From: an uncultured Acidimicrobiales bacterium
GTDB lineage: Bacteria > Actinomycetota > Acidimicrobiia > Acidimicrobiales > SHLQ01
DNA length: 34,778 bases
NCBI GenBank assembly: GCA_937934655.1
Contig: CALGZB010000102.1
Location: 1 to 34,778, forward strand
Direction: 5' to 3'
Shown: positions 8,563 through 18,800 of the stretch, one piece after another
Position numbering within the stretch: position 1 is the first letter of the stretch
Layout: every line of letters begins with the position of its first letter
The notes under the pieces: generated by a model
Told to the model about the DNA's origin: nothing
What the model saw: only the letters and a program-made list of their open reading frames with translations
Database searches by the model: none
Program-made: the position numbers and the translations under genes

Positions 8563-8579
8563 GCCGACTCCCCGGGCGA

Positions 8580-9815
8580 CTACGCCTGAGAGTCTGCCGC
8601 TTCGACTTCTTCTCGGGTGATACCCAAAAGGAACAGGATCGCGTCGAGGTACGGCACGCTAAGCGTGGTATCGGCGGCGGCTTGCACCACAGGTTTGGCA
8701 TTAAACGCAATCCCTAGGCCCGCTAGCTCAAGCATGTCGAGATCGTTGGCTCCGTCGCCAATCGCCACGGTCTGTTCTAAGGGAATGTCCTCGGACTGCG
8801 CCACCATATGAAGAATTCGAGCCTTCTGAGCCCGGTCCACAATGGGACCAGCCAGGTGGCCGGTGAGCTTGCCATCGACGATTTCAAGCACATTGGCATG
8901 GCTGTAGTCGATACCCAGTTCTTCGCGGATCCGGTCGGTGAAGACGGTGAATCCGCCGCTCACGATTGCCGTCGTGAAACCCAAACGTTTGAGGGTGCGC
9001 ATAAAGGTGCGAGCGCCGGGGGTGTATTCGAGTTTGGCCCAGGCAGCATCGACGGCGCCGACGGGTAGTCCAGCGAGAAGCTCCACCCGATGGCGAAGTG
9101 ACTGCTCGAAATCGAGCTTGCCCAGCATCGCCTGCTCGGTGATTGCGCTGACCTGGTCGACAACACCGGCCTCGGCGGCGAGGAGATCGATGACCTCGTT
9201 CTGCACGAGCGTGGAGTCAACGTCGAGCACGACCAATCGTTTTGCCCGTCGGCCGAGGCCCTCGGGTTGTACCGCAACGTCGATCGCAAGCTCGGAGGCG
9301 GCGAGGAGAAGTGAGCTGCGGATCTTGGTGAACTCGCCACCCTTTACGACAAACTCGTAGCTCACGACAGGGAAGCGCGAGAGCCGCACGATCCGGTCGA
9401 TGTTGCCGCCGCCGTCGGCGATTGCGTCGACGACGAGCCGGAGCTCGGAAGCGCTTACCGTGGCGCCAACGACGGTGACGACGTGCGCCGGTTCGATCAT
9501 GGTCGCCGTTTCCTCGACGACCTCAAACTCCACATGGAGCTTCTGTTCCCAGCCGAAGAGGAGGAGTTCCTTCACTGCGTCGCGGCCCGCTGGAATCGAA
9601 ACTAGAGCTCCGAGGGTTAGCCGGCCACGAATGACCACTTGCTCCATGTCTTCGATAGTGGCCCCGACGTCGTCGAGCACCCCGAGGAGGCCAGCGGAGA
9701 TTCCCGGCCGGTCCTCGCCGGTGATTTGTACGAGCAACGTCTGGCGCTGCTCATCTCCAGCTGGCGTCACGTTGCCGGATTCATCAGGAGTGCTGGAAGA
9801 AGAATCGCCGCTCAT
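8580..9815 (-). CDS. serB: Phosphoserine phosphatase, ACT-ACT-HAD type
   Basis: SerB hydrolyses O-phosphoserine to serine, the last step of the phosphorylated serine pathway. The 411-residue protein has a Ser/Glu-rich N-terminal tail, two ACT-like domains at about 25-100 and 108-182, and a HAD phosphatase domain from 190. Catalytic motifs are visible: DVDST (198-202, D198 the nucleophile and D200 the acid/base), S286 in IVSGG, K331, and GDGANDLD (353-360). The layout matches actinobacterial SerB, where ACT domains can bind serine for feedback control. A TACGGT box lies six bases upstream of the ATG with no ribosome binding site, suggesting a leaderless transcript. No other serine-pathway gene is adjacent. 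Confidence 0.95.
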   Translation of the reverse strand: MSGDSSSSTPDESGNVTPAGDEQRQTLLVQITGEDRPGISAGLLGVLDDVGATIEDMEQVVIRGRLTLGALVSIPAGRDAVKELLLFGWEQKLHVEFEVVEETATMIEPAHVVTVVGATVSASELRLVVDAIADGGGNIDRIVRLSRFPVVSYEFVVKGGEFTKIRSSLLLAASELAIDVAVQPEGLGRRAKRLVVLDVDSTLVQNEVIDLLAAEAGVVDQVSAITEQAMLGKLDFEQSLRHRVELLAGLPVGAVDAAWAKLEYTPGARTFMRTLKRLGFTTAIVSGGFTVFTDRIREELGIDYSHANVLEIVDGKLTGHLAGPIVDRAQKARILHMVAQSEDIPLEQTVAIGDGANDLDMLELAGLGIAFNAKPVVQAAADTTLSVPYLDAILFLLGITREEVEAADSQA

Positions 9816-9821
9816 GCTTCG

Positions 9822-9827
9822 ACCGTA
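9822..9827 (-). promoter_or_regulatory. -10 element (TACGGT) of leaderless serB transcript
   Basis: On the minus strand TACGGT is followed by six bases and then the serB ATG at 9815. This is the TAnnnT-N6-start arrangement also seen at other genes here. No -35 was identified. Confidence 0.5.
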
Positions 9828-9886
9828 GCGAACTCACCGGTGGATACAAGTCGTTAGGGACTCTCACGATTCGCGAAAGAGCCGGT

Positions 9887-9926
9887 ATCCCTTGCTATCT
9901 CTTGTTATCCGTTGCTATCCCTCGTT
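9887..9926. repeat. 10-bp imperfect tandem repeat over the 3' end of the EAL gene
   Basis: Four imperfect decamers of the form ATCC-C/G-TTGCT run from 9887 to 9926 and cross the stop codon (9915-9917) of the minus-strand PAS/GGDEF/EAL gene. The period equals roughly one DNA helical turn. No function is evident. Confidence 0.7.
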
Positions 9927-12900
9927 GGCGTCGTAGATGTTGATGCGGCCTTCGTTGATAAGTTCGCTCAGCTCTTCGGCCTTTGTTGCTTCGCCGAAGA
10001 GAAAACCATGGGCGCGTTGGCAGCCGAGCTCGATGAGCTCCATTACCTGGGTGACGTTTTCGACTCCTTCGGCGACACACTCGAGTCCAAGTGTCTGCGC
10101 CAGCTGGATGGTCGCCGCAACGATCGTGCTGGCGTCCGGATCGGCCCCGAGTGCCCCGATAAGCGCTGGTGCTATCTCGAGTGCGTCGACGGGGAGCCGA
10201 CGGAGCACCGCGAAGGAACTTAGGCCATGGCCAAAGTCGTCGATAAGGATGTTGCAGCCGATTGTCTTAATGGCTTCGAGCTGTTCGAGCGGCGCTTCGC
10301 CGTCTTGCAGGAGTTCGTCCTCGGAAATTTCGAACCAGAGCGTATCGGGCGTGATGTTGTAGGCGGCGACCGTCGTTCGGATGTGTTCGACGTAGCTGGT
10401 GCTGCGAACTGAGCTGCCGGAGATGTTCACGCGAATCGAGCGGACTCGGCCCGGGTATTGCCGTTGCCAGAGTTCCATCTGCTGGCAAGCTTCGGCGAGG
10501 GCAAGTTCGTCGATATCTCGAATCAAACCAATCCGCTCGGCGTGGGCAACAAACTCGATGCTGTCGAGCATGCCGAATTCGGGATGATCCCAGCGGGCGA
10601 GAGCTTCAAAGCTGAGAAGCTCTCCGGTGCGGAGCGAAACTTCTGGCTGATAGTGCATTGCGATTTGGCCGGAGCTGATGGCGTCTGCGAGGTCGGCCTC
10701 GAGTCGTTCGTCCCGCTCGAGCTGTTCGAACAGTGCGGTGTCGAAGGTCGCGGTGCGGAGGCGTCCGGCACCCTTTGCCGCATCGAGGGCGTTATCGGCC
10801 TTCCGAAGAACCGAGCTCACCTGGTCGGTGTCAAGGATCGCGGTGATGCCAATATTCGCCGTTGCGCTGATCTCAGTGTTTCGAACGAGCACCGGTTCGG
10901 TGATGCTCGAGAGCAGCCGTTCTGCCAATGCCGAAGCATCCGACTCGTCGCCGTGGAGCAAGATGCCGAACTCGGCTGGGCCGGTGCGTGCAACCAGATC
11001 GGCCGGGCGAACCAGGGTTCGCAGACGATCGGCTACAACACGAAGTACTTGATCGGCTTGATCTCGGCCGTACCGGCTTCGGGTGGTCTCGAATGTATCG
11101 AGGTCGATGAGCAGCAGTGTCGCCCGGTGACCCGATGCGTCTCGGTGCGAGGTGCCGACTGAACTGCTGTCAGTGTCGCGCGATTTCGTGACCTCGGCTA
11201 GGGCGGTGGTGAGTCGCTGACGAGTAGCGAGCAATGTGAGGTCGTCGTGCTCGACGCGGTATTCGAGTGCGCGCTGCTTCAAGATGTTTTCGGTGACGTC
11301 TTCGATATGAACGATCGACGAAATGTCGGCAGCGTCTTGGCTCGCTGGTTGCTCTTCAGCGGCCGGAGCGGAGACCCGAACTCGACCCCAGACAATGTTC
11401 TCGTCAGAGCGTCGGAACGGCACATCGGCAGTGGCGTCACTGGTGCTGGCGAGAAGGTGCTCGATTTGTTGCCGTCCGTCGATTGTTGCGTGGCGGGTAA
11501 GCGGCGTTCCAACAAGCTCGTTGGTGTTCTCGAACCCAAGAAAGTCTGCGTACTTGTCGTTGCAGCTGGTGACGATGCCGCCTGGATCGAGGACGGTGAC
11601 GGCAACCGGAGCATGAAGAAATGCGCCAGCGAGCCGACGTTCGCTCTGGATTCGGCTGTGGACCTCCCAGATCAATTCGGCGACGGCATCGAGAGCTTGG
11701 AGGGTGTCGGTGTCCCACTGGGCATCGCCGGACACGAACCGTACTGCTCCGCACAAGCCCGTTGTTCCGTCGCACGGCACGGCATGCACCCAGCGGGCCC
11801 TGTCGATTTTGCTGTCGATGGTGCTGTCGATGGTGTCTTTGACGGTTCCATTGGTGGTCCAACGGCCACCGCAGATGGTCGCATCGGTATGGTCGCTATG
11901 CATCCAGAGCTCGATGTCTGAGACATCGAAACGTTGGTGGAGTTCGGTGCGGAGTTCGCTGATAACCGTGTCGAACGTGCCTGCGGTTGCCGCGAGGAGT
12001 CCGCGGGTGATCGAACCGATGAATCGTTCACGCTGGAGGAGCTCGTCGATTTGTCCGGCGACTGCGGCGGAGTCATCGACGATGGCCGCAGCGCTGGCTT
12101 CTGTTGCGACGTTTGCCAGGCCGGCTACAAGACCGAATTGTTCGAGCGAGGAGGTATCCCAGGTCTCGGAACGTTCGGCGAGGAAGATTTCGCCACTGGG
12201 AAGCGGAGCCACGGCTAGGTGGGTGCCATCGGCGGGGGTCCGTGAGCCGAGGCGGCGCTGGAGCGCGACGACTGCAGGGTCGGGATGGGTAACTGGGAGG
12301 TCGAGATCGGAGAGGCGTTCGAGGGCGGCCTTTGAGAGTTCGATGAACTCGGGAAGCTCAGCGGCAGCATCGCACCGAGTGCGCTCGGCGGTCCCGGCGT
12401 CGACGTCGATGGCCCAGGTACTGCATTCGGACGCGAAGTGTTCGGCGAGTCCGTTGAGAATCTCGAGCGGGTTTGGGTTGTCGCCAAGGAGTTGGAGGAG
12501 ACCTGAGAGGGCAACCGAGTCACTCTGGCCCTTAGAGTCTTCGGTCGTCTCGACGCCGCCTGTTTCGGTCAGGGCGCCAGCGAGCGCCGAAGAGGTATTT
12601 GCGGTGCCTTCAAGCTCGACATAGGCACGTTGCATGAGGACGGCGGTGGTTTGGTCGAGGCGTTCGACGGAGATGGTTGATGGATATCCGTCGTCTTCGT
12701 CATGTACGACGAGCGCAACCGGCGAGCCGGTAATGATCACGTCGGCGAGTAGGGCAACGAAATCGGATTCTTCGGGAGAGTTGTCTTCGGGAAGGTTGAA
12801 CTCGGGAAGATCGCCAACCTGGACAGTGTCGCCGGGATGTCCGAGTACCTCGATGCCTGCATCGTTGGCAGCGACCACCAAAAGCGAGCGGGTGCTTGAG

Positions 12901-13319
12901 TTCGGCCCGTCGTCGCCGAGTTCATAAATTGCGACGGCATCGCTGAGGCGACTAACCGTCTCTTGGAGTTGGGCGTGACGAACAGTGGACTCGATGACTT
13001 GGAGTTGGCTGAGGACAACACCTGTTTCGTTTATCGATGCCAGTTGTTCGGAGACCCAAACATGGCTTCCGTCGGCATGGCGAAGTCGGTACAGAAGGGT
13101 GTCGGAATCGCCGGTCGCCGGAGCGACGTGAGGCCGGTCGTCCGCGTGGACCCGGTCGATCAGAGCTGTCGCAGTGGTGAGATCGCTTGGGTGGAGGCCG
13201 AGCAGTTCGGTGATGTCGCCCTCGATCTCGAGAACCTCGCCAGTAACGGGGTCTCGTTCGAGAATGACCGACGATGATCCGCCGGCGGAGACAGGGGAGG
13301 GGGCCTCAGAGAATTCCAT
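9915..13319 (-). CDS. PAS/GAF sensor with degenerate GGDEF and EAL domains
   Basis: This 1134-residue protein has no obvious transmembrane segment, so it is probably cytoplasmic. An N-terminal PAS-like domain (about 17-115) is followed by a second sensory region (120-235), GAF-like regions (about 275-410 and 425-555), a PAS domain (560-680), a GGDEF-like domain (690-855) and an EAL domain (865-1125). The GGDEF signature reads GPAEF (780-784), so diguanylate cyclase activity is unlikely. The EAL domain keeps E905 (FEALARW), N965, E998, D1027/D1028 (DDFG) and E1084. It lacks the catalytic lysine of the usual LKID motif (LEIA here, E1048 and A1050), and the QGF-type glutamine is H1104. The protein may therefore bind GTP or c-di-GMP, or act by protein contact, rather than turn over c-di-GMP. 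It is divergent from a ligand-binding lipoprotein gene 177 nt away. Confidence 0.92.
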   Translation of the reverse strand: MEFSEAPSPVSAGGSSSVILERDPVTGEVLEIEGDITELLGLHPSDLTTATALIDRVHADDRPHVAPATGDSDTLLYRLRHADGSHVWVSEQLASINETGVVLSQLQVIESTVRHAQLQETVSRLSDAVAIYELGDDGPNSSTRSLLVVAANDAGIEVLGHPGDTVQVGDLPEFNLPEDNSPEESDFVALLADVIITGSPVALVVHDEDDGYPSTISVERLDQTTAVLMQRAYVELEGTANTSSALAGALTETGGVETTEDSKGQSDSVALSGLLQLLGDNPNPLEILNGLAEHFASECSTWAIDVDAGTAERTRCDAAAELPEFIELSKAALERLSDLDLPVTHPDPAVVALQRRLGSRTPADGTHLAVAPLPSGEIFLAERSETWDTSSLEQFGLVAGLANVATEASAAAIVDDSAAVAGQIDELLQRERFIGSITRGLLAATAGTFDTVISELRTELHQRFDVSDIELWMHSDHTDATICGGRWTTNGTVKDTIDSTIDSKIDRARWVHAVPCDGTTGLCGAVRFVSGDAQWDTDTLQALDAVAELIWEVHSRIQSERRLAGAFLHAPVAVTVLDPGGIVTSCNDKYADFLGFENTNELVGTPLTRHATIDGRQQIEHLLASTSDATADVPFRRSDENIVWGRVRVSAPAAEEQPASQDAADISSIVHIEDVTENILKQRALEYRVEHDDLTLLATRQRLTTALAEVTKSRDTDSSSVGTSHRDASGHRATLLLIDLDTFETTRSRYGRDQADQVLRVVADRLRTLVRPADLVARTGPAEFGILLHGDESDASALAERLLSSITEPVLVRNTEISATANIGITAILDTDQVSSVLRKADNALDAAKGAGRLRTATFDTALFEQLERDERLEADLADAISSGQIAMHYQPEVSLRTGELLSFEALARWDHPEFGMLDSIEFVAHAERIGLIRDIDELALAEACQQMELWQRQYPGRVRSIRVNISGSSVRSTSYVEHIRTTVAAYNITPDTLWFEISEDELLQDGEAPLEQLEAIKTIGCNILIDDFGHGLSSFAVLRRLPVDALEIAPALIGALGADPDASTIVAATIQLAQTLGLECVAEGVENVTQVMELIELGCQRAHGFLFGEATKAEELSELINEGRINIYDANEG

Positions 13320-13496
13320 GGCGTTCTATCGGACGAATCGGCTCGATATGTAGGCCATTCGGACCCGTTGTAGATACGGACAACTCCGCGAGAGTTTGGG
13401 AACCAGCCGGGGAGAGCCCATGGCGGAACACCGAGGGCAGCCGGCCAGGGCGTCTCGTCGGAGATTGTCTCACCGCTAGGTAGGATTGGAGGTTGC

Positions 13497-15476
13497 ATGT
13501 CTCGCGCCGCGACTCTCCCCATCCAACGCCAACCGCTATTCCGAGCGAACCGGATCGGATCGCTCTTGGTCGCGTTCTTGTTGATTCTTGCCGCCTGTGG
13601 AGGCGGGGAGCCTGAACCATCGGCAACGGGTGCCACGGTTGCCGGGGCGGTCGAAGAACGTGCCGATGAAGCGAGTAGTGGCGCTGATGACAGTGCCGCT
13701 GACAGTGCCGATGACAGTGCCGATGACAGCGCTGACGGATCCGGCGATGGGGTTACCGCTGGTATCGCCGAGGCGGCGGCCGACGCTTTTGCAACCGACG
13801 ACACGGCGGACGACGGATCCGACTCGTCGAGCAATGAGTCAAACAGCGGCAGCGCTTCGGACACCGTTCCGGTAACGATCGAGCCTCCGAAAGAGGTGCC
13901 AAACACCGTGCCCCCGGCGACCACCGGGTGCGAGGGAGCGGGCTTTGGGGAGTCCAACGGTGAGGTCACCACACGCATTGGTGTGCTCGTCCCTGACTAC
14001 AGCGCGCTGATCGATACCGGATTCGTTCCCCGGGTAACACCTACCGAGTACCGGGCGAGGTACCTCGCCTCCACGTTTGGTGCCAACGTTCGCAACAACA
14101 CGTCGTTCCCCGGATCGCCCTTTGCGCTCCCTTGCGGCGAACTCGAGCTCGTCACCGCCACCTACGACCCGATTGACCCCGCAACTCAACGTGATGCTTG
14201 TCTTGCTCTCGCTGAAGGCCCCGGGGTTCTGGTGGTGCTCAGCGAACTCGAAGATCGGCGGGGCGAAGGCCTCTCTTGCCTCCTCGATGAAGCAGGTATT
14301 CCCGTAGTAACCGCTGGTTCGGTTACCTCGGATGACCTCGATGATGCTGCCGGAAAGCTCGTAAGCCTGCGTCCTCCGGTCGACCTCCTTGGCGCTGGCG
14401 CAGTACGAACCTTTGACGCAATGCAGCTTTTCGAGGGGCAGACGGTTGCCGTTATTGGCGGCGACGATCCTGTCGCAGCCGCAACCTCGCAATCGGTTCT
14501 CGCCGAGCTTGACGGCCTTGGCGTCGAAGCGGTTTCGGCAATTCTTCCGAGCGCGAAGGGCGTCACCGATGTGTGGGCCGAGATCCCCGAAATGGTCGAG
14601 GACTTTGCGGCCGACGAGGTCACGGTTGTTATCTCTACCTTCGACGCCGTGGTCACGAACGCAATCTGGGATCGCATGATCAAACAAGAGGTGTCTTGGC
14701 AGTTCTTGCTCGTCGATGCGACAAGTGTTGGCGAGCACGACAAAGTGACGCGGCTTCCCGACGAGTTCAATGGCTTGTTGTACACGTCGCTCGAGTCAGA
14801 AAAGGAAGCCGACCGGACCGACCCTGCCAGCGTGGAGTGCATCGCCGACTATGCAGCCGTGGTGGCTCTTCTCGAAGACAACCCAGAGGGCACCGGACTT
14901 ACCGGAGACGTACCGGCATTCGAACTGCCGTCGAGCGCACTACCCGAGTCGCCAACGACCACGGTCGATGCCGCCGCAGAGGGCGATGATGCTGTCGCCG
15001 ACGGCGACGCTGATGCTGCTGCCAGCGACGAAGCGGCTACAGAAGGCCCGCTCGAGGATAGCGATGATGGCATCGAAACGTCGTTGCGTGAGGTGCTCGG
15101 GGAAGATCGTCCACCCGGACCAGCTTGTGCGCTGACCAGCCTTGCCGTTCAGGCGATCCTTTCGGCTGGCGACGACTTGAACGCCGAGACGTTCGGCGAG
15201 GCCGTGCGAACCTTGGGACCACTCGACCTCTTCATCGAAGGCACCGGTGCACTCGCCGAAGACAAGTTCTACCTAGCGGATTTCGCCCATGTGCTTCGAT
15301 TCGAGCAGTACATCGAACCCATTAGCGAAGAGCTTGCCGCCCCATGCGACTCGCCTGACAATTGTTGGCGCCAGATCGACGATCCGGCAGCGGCTATCGG
15401 TCCGCTTCTGCCCACAACCTCGGCCGGCGCTGGTGCTACCGGCGACCCAGAAGAATCAGCAGACGCCGACGAATAG
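13497..15476 (+). CDS. Lipoprotein with periplasmic-binding-protein (type I, Leu/Ile/Val-like) fold
   Basis: The 659-residue protein begins with a lipoprotein signal peptide whose lipobox is LILAAC near residues 31-36, so it should be lipid-anchored outside the membrane. A low-complexity Asp/Ser/Ala linker (about 45-125) contains a 12-bp tandem repeat. The binding domain starts at RIGVLVPDYS near 160 and shows type I periplasmic-binding features: VLVVLSELEDRRGEGLSCLL, then AGIPVVTAGS, then GQTVAVIGGDDP. A second acidic insertion lies near 485-525. This fold usually delivers amino acids to an ABC transporter, but no permease or ATPase gene is nearby, so an orphan sensor or scavenging protein is also possible. 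The ATG has a GGAGG at 13488-13492, four bases upstream. It is divergent from the PAS/EAL gene and convergent with the SRPBCC gene, 17 nt apart. Confidence 0.85.
   Translation: MSRAATLPIQRQPLFRANRIGSLLVAFLLILAACGGGEPEPSATGATVAGAVEERADEASSGADDSAADSADDSADDSADGSGDGVTAGIAEAAADAFATDDTADDGSDSSSNESNSGSASDTVPVTIEPPKEVPNTVPPATTGCEGAGFGESNGEVTTRIGVLVPDYSALIDTGFVPRVTPTEYRARYLASTFGANVRNNTSFPGSPFALPCGELELVTATYDPIDPATQRDACLALAEGPGVLVVLSELEDRRGEGLSCLLDEAGIPVVTAGSVTSDDLDDAAGKLVSLRPPVDLLGAGAVRTFDAMQLFEGQTVAVIGGDDPVAAATSQSVLAELDGLGVEAVSAILPSAKGVTDVWAEIPEMVEDFAADEVTVVISTFDAVVTNAIWDRMIKQEVSWQFLLVDATSVGEHDKVTRLPDEFNGLLYTSLESEKEADRTDPASVECIADYAAVVALLEDNPEGTGLTGDVPAFELPSSALPESPTTTVDAAAEGDDAVADGDADAAASDEAATEGPLEDSDDGIETSLREVLGEDRPPGPACALTSLAVQAILSAGDDLNAETFGEAVRTLGPLDLFIEGTGALAEDKFYLADFAHVLRFEQYIEPISEELAAPCDSPDNCWRQIDDPAAAIGPLLPTTSAGAGATGDPEESADADE
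13686..13733 (+). repeat. 12-bp in-frame tandem repeat in the lipoprotein linker
   Basis: Four units (13686, 13698, 13710 and 13722) follow GATGACAGTGCC and encode D/A-D-S-A. The unit shares the GACAGTGCC core with the 15-bp repeat in lhr. Confidence 0.9.
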
Positions 15477-15493
15477 ATCCGCTCGGTTCACCG

Positions 15494-15880
15494 CTATGTG
15501 GCGACGCGCTGCGTTAGCGCCTCGACGTACCCGTCGAAGGTAGGACCGATACTGGCAACAAAATCGTCACTTGCGCCGTTGGGGAGCGGGTCGATGAGCG
15601 CCGCCCATGCAAGGTTGCACGTATCGCCATCGTCGCGGATAGTGACCGAACATTCGCACAAGACCGCTGCGACGTCGCTACGGCTATACACGTAACGCCA
15701 CGGTGGTTCGTTCGACATTTCATCGCCGAACTCCGCCGACGAAGCAGCTTCGGCCTCGAAGATGAGTTGCTGAAGCGCTTGCCATACTTGCGGGCGCGTT
15801 GCCGCCATTGGCGATTCCACCACGATGGTGGTGTAACTCTTCTTCTTCTTTTTGGGTGTCGGCTCTGCTGTCTCAACCAC
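15494..15880 (-). CDS. Small SRPBCC-like protein downstream of pyruvate carboxylase
   Basis: This 128-residue protein starts at a GTG nine nucleotides after the pyc stop codon, so the two are almost certainly cotranscribed. After a charged tail with five lysines (10-14), the pattern ESPMAATRPQVWQAL, an internal WRYVYSRSD strand, and an amphipathic last helix (DDFVASIGPTFDGYVEALTQ) resemble the START/SRPBCC fold, whose members bind hydrophobic ligands in a central cavity. The assignment comes from pattern recognition of a weakly conserved fold. No catalytic residues are expected, and a link to pyruvate carboxylase function is inferred only from gene order. Confidence 0.65.
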   Translation of the reverse strand: MVETAEPTPKKKKKSYTTIVVESPMAATRPQVWQALQQLIFEAEAASSAEFGDEMSNEPPWRYVYSRSDVAAVLCECSVTIRDDGDTCNLAWAALIDPLPNGASDDFVASIGPTFDGYVEALTQRVAT

Positions 15881-15889
15881 AGCGAAACT

Positions 15890-18800
15890 CTACTCGGGGG
15901 CCACGATGAGGAGGAGGTCGCCAGACTCGACAGCCGCCGCACTGGTGAGAGCCAGCCGTTGCACGACTCCGGCGCCGGGCGAGCGAATGACCGACTCCAT
16001 CTTCATGGCCTCGATGATCGCTACGGGATCTCCGGCTTCGACCACATCACCGATGGCAACCTTGAGGTTCACAATGCCGTGAAATGGCGCCGCGATGTGA
16101 CCTGGGTTTGTTGGATCGGCCTTCTCGGCTTCGGTGACATCGTTTGCGACGCCACGGTCGCGAATCTCCAGCGAACGGATCTGTCCGTTGAGACGAAACA
16201 CGACTTGTCGCATTCCGCGCCGGTCGGGCTCGCCGATGGCGTCGAGCCCGACAAGCAACCGCACGCCTCGCTCGAGGCCAATCGGTATGTCGGACTCCGA
16301 TGGGTTCATGCCGTAGAGGAAGAGTCGGGTGGGGAGAACGCTCACATCGCCGAACGCGAGTTGGTGCTCGACGAACTCGCGATACGGGGTAGCGAAAAGC
16401 AGCCGGCTGAGCGTCTCGGCCGCCGTGGTCGATGCCAGCGCTGCGGTTTCCTCTTCACTGAGCGGCACGAGCTCGGCCTTTGATCGACGCCCTTCGATGG
16501 CTCGAGTTCGGAACGGTTCGGGCCATCCTCCCGGAGGGTCGCCGAGGTTCCCGTGAAGGAACCCAATCACACTGTCGGGAAGATCCACGGCCGACGGATC
16601 GGCTTCGAGTTGCTCGGTGGATACGCCATTGGCTACCAACTGAAGCGCAAGATCTCCGACGACCTTGCTGCTTGGCGTGACCTTGATGACATTGCCGAGC
16701 AGAGCGTTGACGTCGGCGTAGCGGTCTTCGATCTCGTCGAAACGGTCACCCAGGCCCAAAGCGATTGCCTGCTGGCGGAGATTGGAGAGCTGACCGCCGG
16801 GAATCTCGTGTCGATAGACCCGGCCGGTGGGGGAGGCGAGGCCGGCCTCGAAGGGGCGGTACATCCGTCGAACCGCCTCCCAGTACGGCTCCATCGCCGC
16901 GAGCTCGCCAAGAGGAAGGCCGGTGGCGTGTTCGGTGTGGTCGGTAGCGGCGATGACTGCCGGCATCGACGGCTGGCTGGTCATACCCGAGAGCGGTGCA
17001 GCGGCGCAATCGACGGCATCGACCCCGGCTTCTATCGCCGCCAAGTAGGTGGCGACCTGCCCGCCAGTGGTGTCATGAGAGTGCAGAACTAGGGGGACAT
17101 CGAATGCTTCACGCAGCGCTGAAACAAGGGTGCGGGCAGCCGGAGCCCGCAGGAGGCCAGCCATGTCTTTGAGGGCAAGTACGTGGACACCCGCATCGAC
17201 GAGTTCGGCCGCCCGCTCGAGGTAGTAGTCGACGGTGTAGAGGTTCTCGGCCGGACTGCTGACATCGCCGGTGTAGCAGATCGTTCCCTGGGCAATAGCG
17301 CTGGTTTCGAGCACCGCGTCGATGGCCGGTTTCATCTGTTCGATGTTGTTGAACGCATCGAAGATCCGGAAGATGTCGACTCCGGTGCGCTGGGCTTCTC
17401 GCACGAAGGCCTTCGCCACAGTGTCGGGATACGGCGAGTACCCCACGGTGTTGCGGCCACGAAGCAGCATCTGGAGGCAGATATTGGGAGCTGCCTCACG
17501 AATTCGTTCGAGTCGCTGCCACGGGTTTTCTTTGAGGAACCGGATTGCGACATCGAAGGTGGCCCCACCCCATGCTTCGAGGCTCAGCAGGGTCGGGGTG
17601 CTGTGGGCTATGTGGCGGGCGCCCACAACGAGGTCGATGGTTCTGACTCTCGTCGCAAGAATTGATTGGTGGGCGTCGCGCAGTGTGGTGTCGGTTATCT
17701 GTGGCGTCTTGTTTTCGCGAAGCCAAGTGGCGAAGGCCTCGGGGCCATCGGTGTCGAGCCGCTGCTTGGTCCCGGCAGGGGGTTCGCCGGCTTGCCGAGG
17801 AGGCAGCTTCTCACTGGGATCGAGAACCGTAGGCGCTTCGCCGTTGGGTTGATTGACCGTGACGTCGCCGAGATACCTGAGGAGCTTGGTCGCCCGGTCG
17901 CTCGACTGTGTCCCGGCGGTGAGCTCGGGCCGGTCATCGATAAAGGAGGTTGTGACCCGGCCGTTTACGAAATCGTCGTCGGCGAGTACGGCCATGAGAT
18001 AGCCAAGGTTGGTGGTGAGTCCGCGAACTCGAAACTCGGCGAGGGCACGGGTTGCTCGGGCAACGGCGGTCTCGAAGTCCTGTCCGCGGCACGTGAGTTT
18101 CACGAGCAGCGAGTCGAAGTACGGCGAGATCTCGGCGCCTGCGTAGCCGTTGCCGCCGTCAAGGCGAACGCCAGCGCCACCTGGTTGGCGATAGGCGACG
18201 ATGCGCCCGGTGTCGGGGCGAAAGCCGTTGGACGGGTCTTCGGTGGTGATGCGACATTGGAGGGCGGCACCGCGTTGGTAAATGGTGTCTTGTGCGAGTC
18301 CAATGTCGGCGAGGGTCATGCCGCTTGCTACCCGAAGCTGGGTCTGGACGAGGTCGACGTCGGTTGTTTCCTCGGTGACCGTGTGCTCGACCTGGATACG
18401 TGGATTCATCTCGATGAACACGTACGTTCCGGCTTCGTCGACGAGGAATTCGACAGTGCCGGCGTTGCGGTAGTTGATCGACTCGGCAAACCGCACCGCA
18501 TCACTGCAGAGCTGATCGCGCAATGCTGGATCGAGGTTGGGTGCTGGCGCGATCTCGACGACCTTTTGGTGTCTGCGTTGGACCGAGCAATCGCGTTCGA
18601 AGAGGTGGACCACGCCGCCTTGTCCGTCGCCGACTATTTGCACTTCGATGTGCCGCGGATTTACCACCGCTTGTTCGAGGAAGACCGCTGGGTCGCCGAA
18701 CGCGCTTTCGGCTTCACGGACTGCGGAGTCGATGGCGTCGGCGAGCAGGTCGGGGGTCGGAACCATTCGGAGTCCGCGTCCGCCGCCGCCCGCTGCCGCC

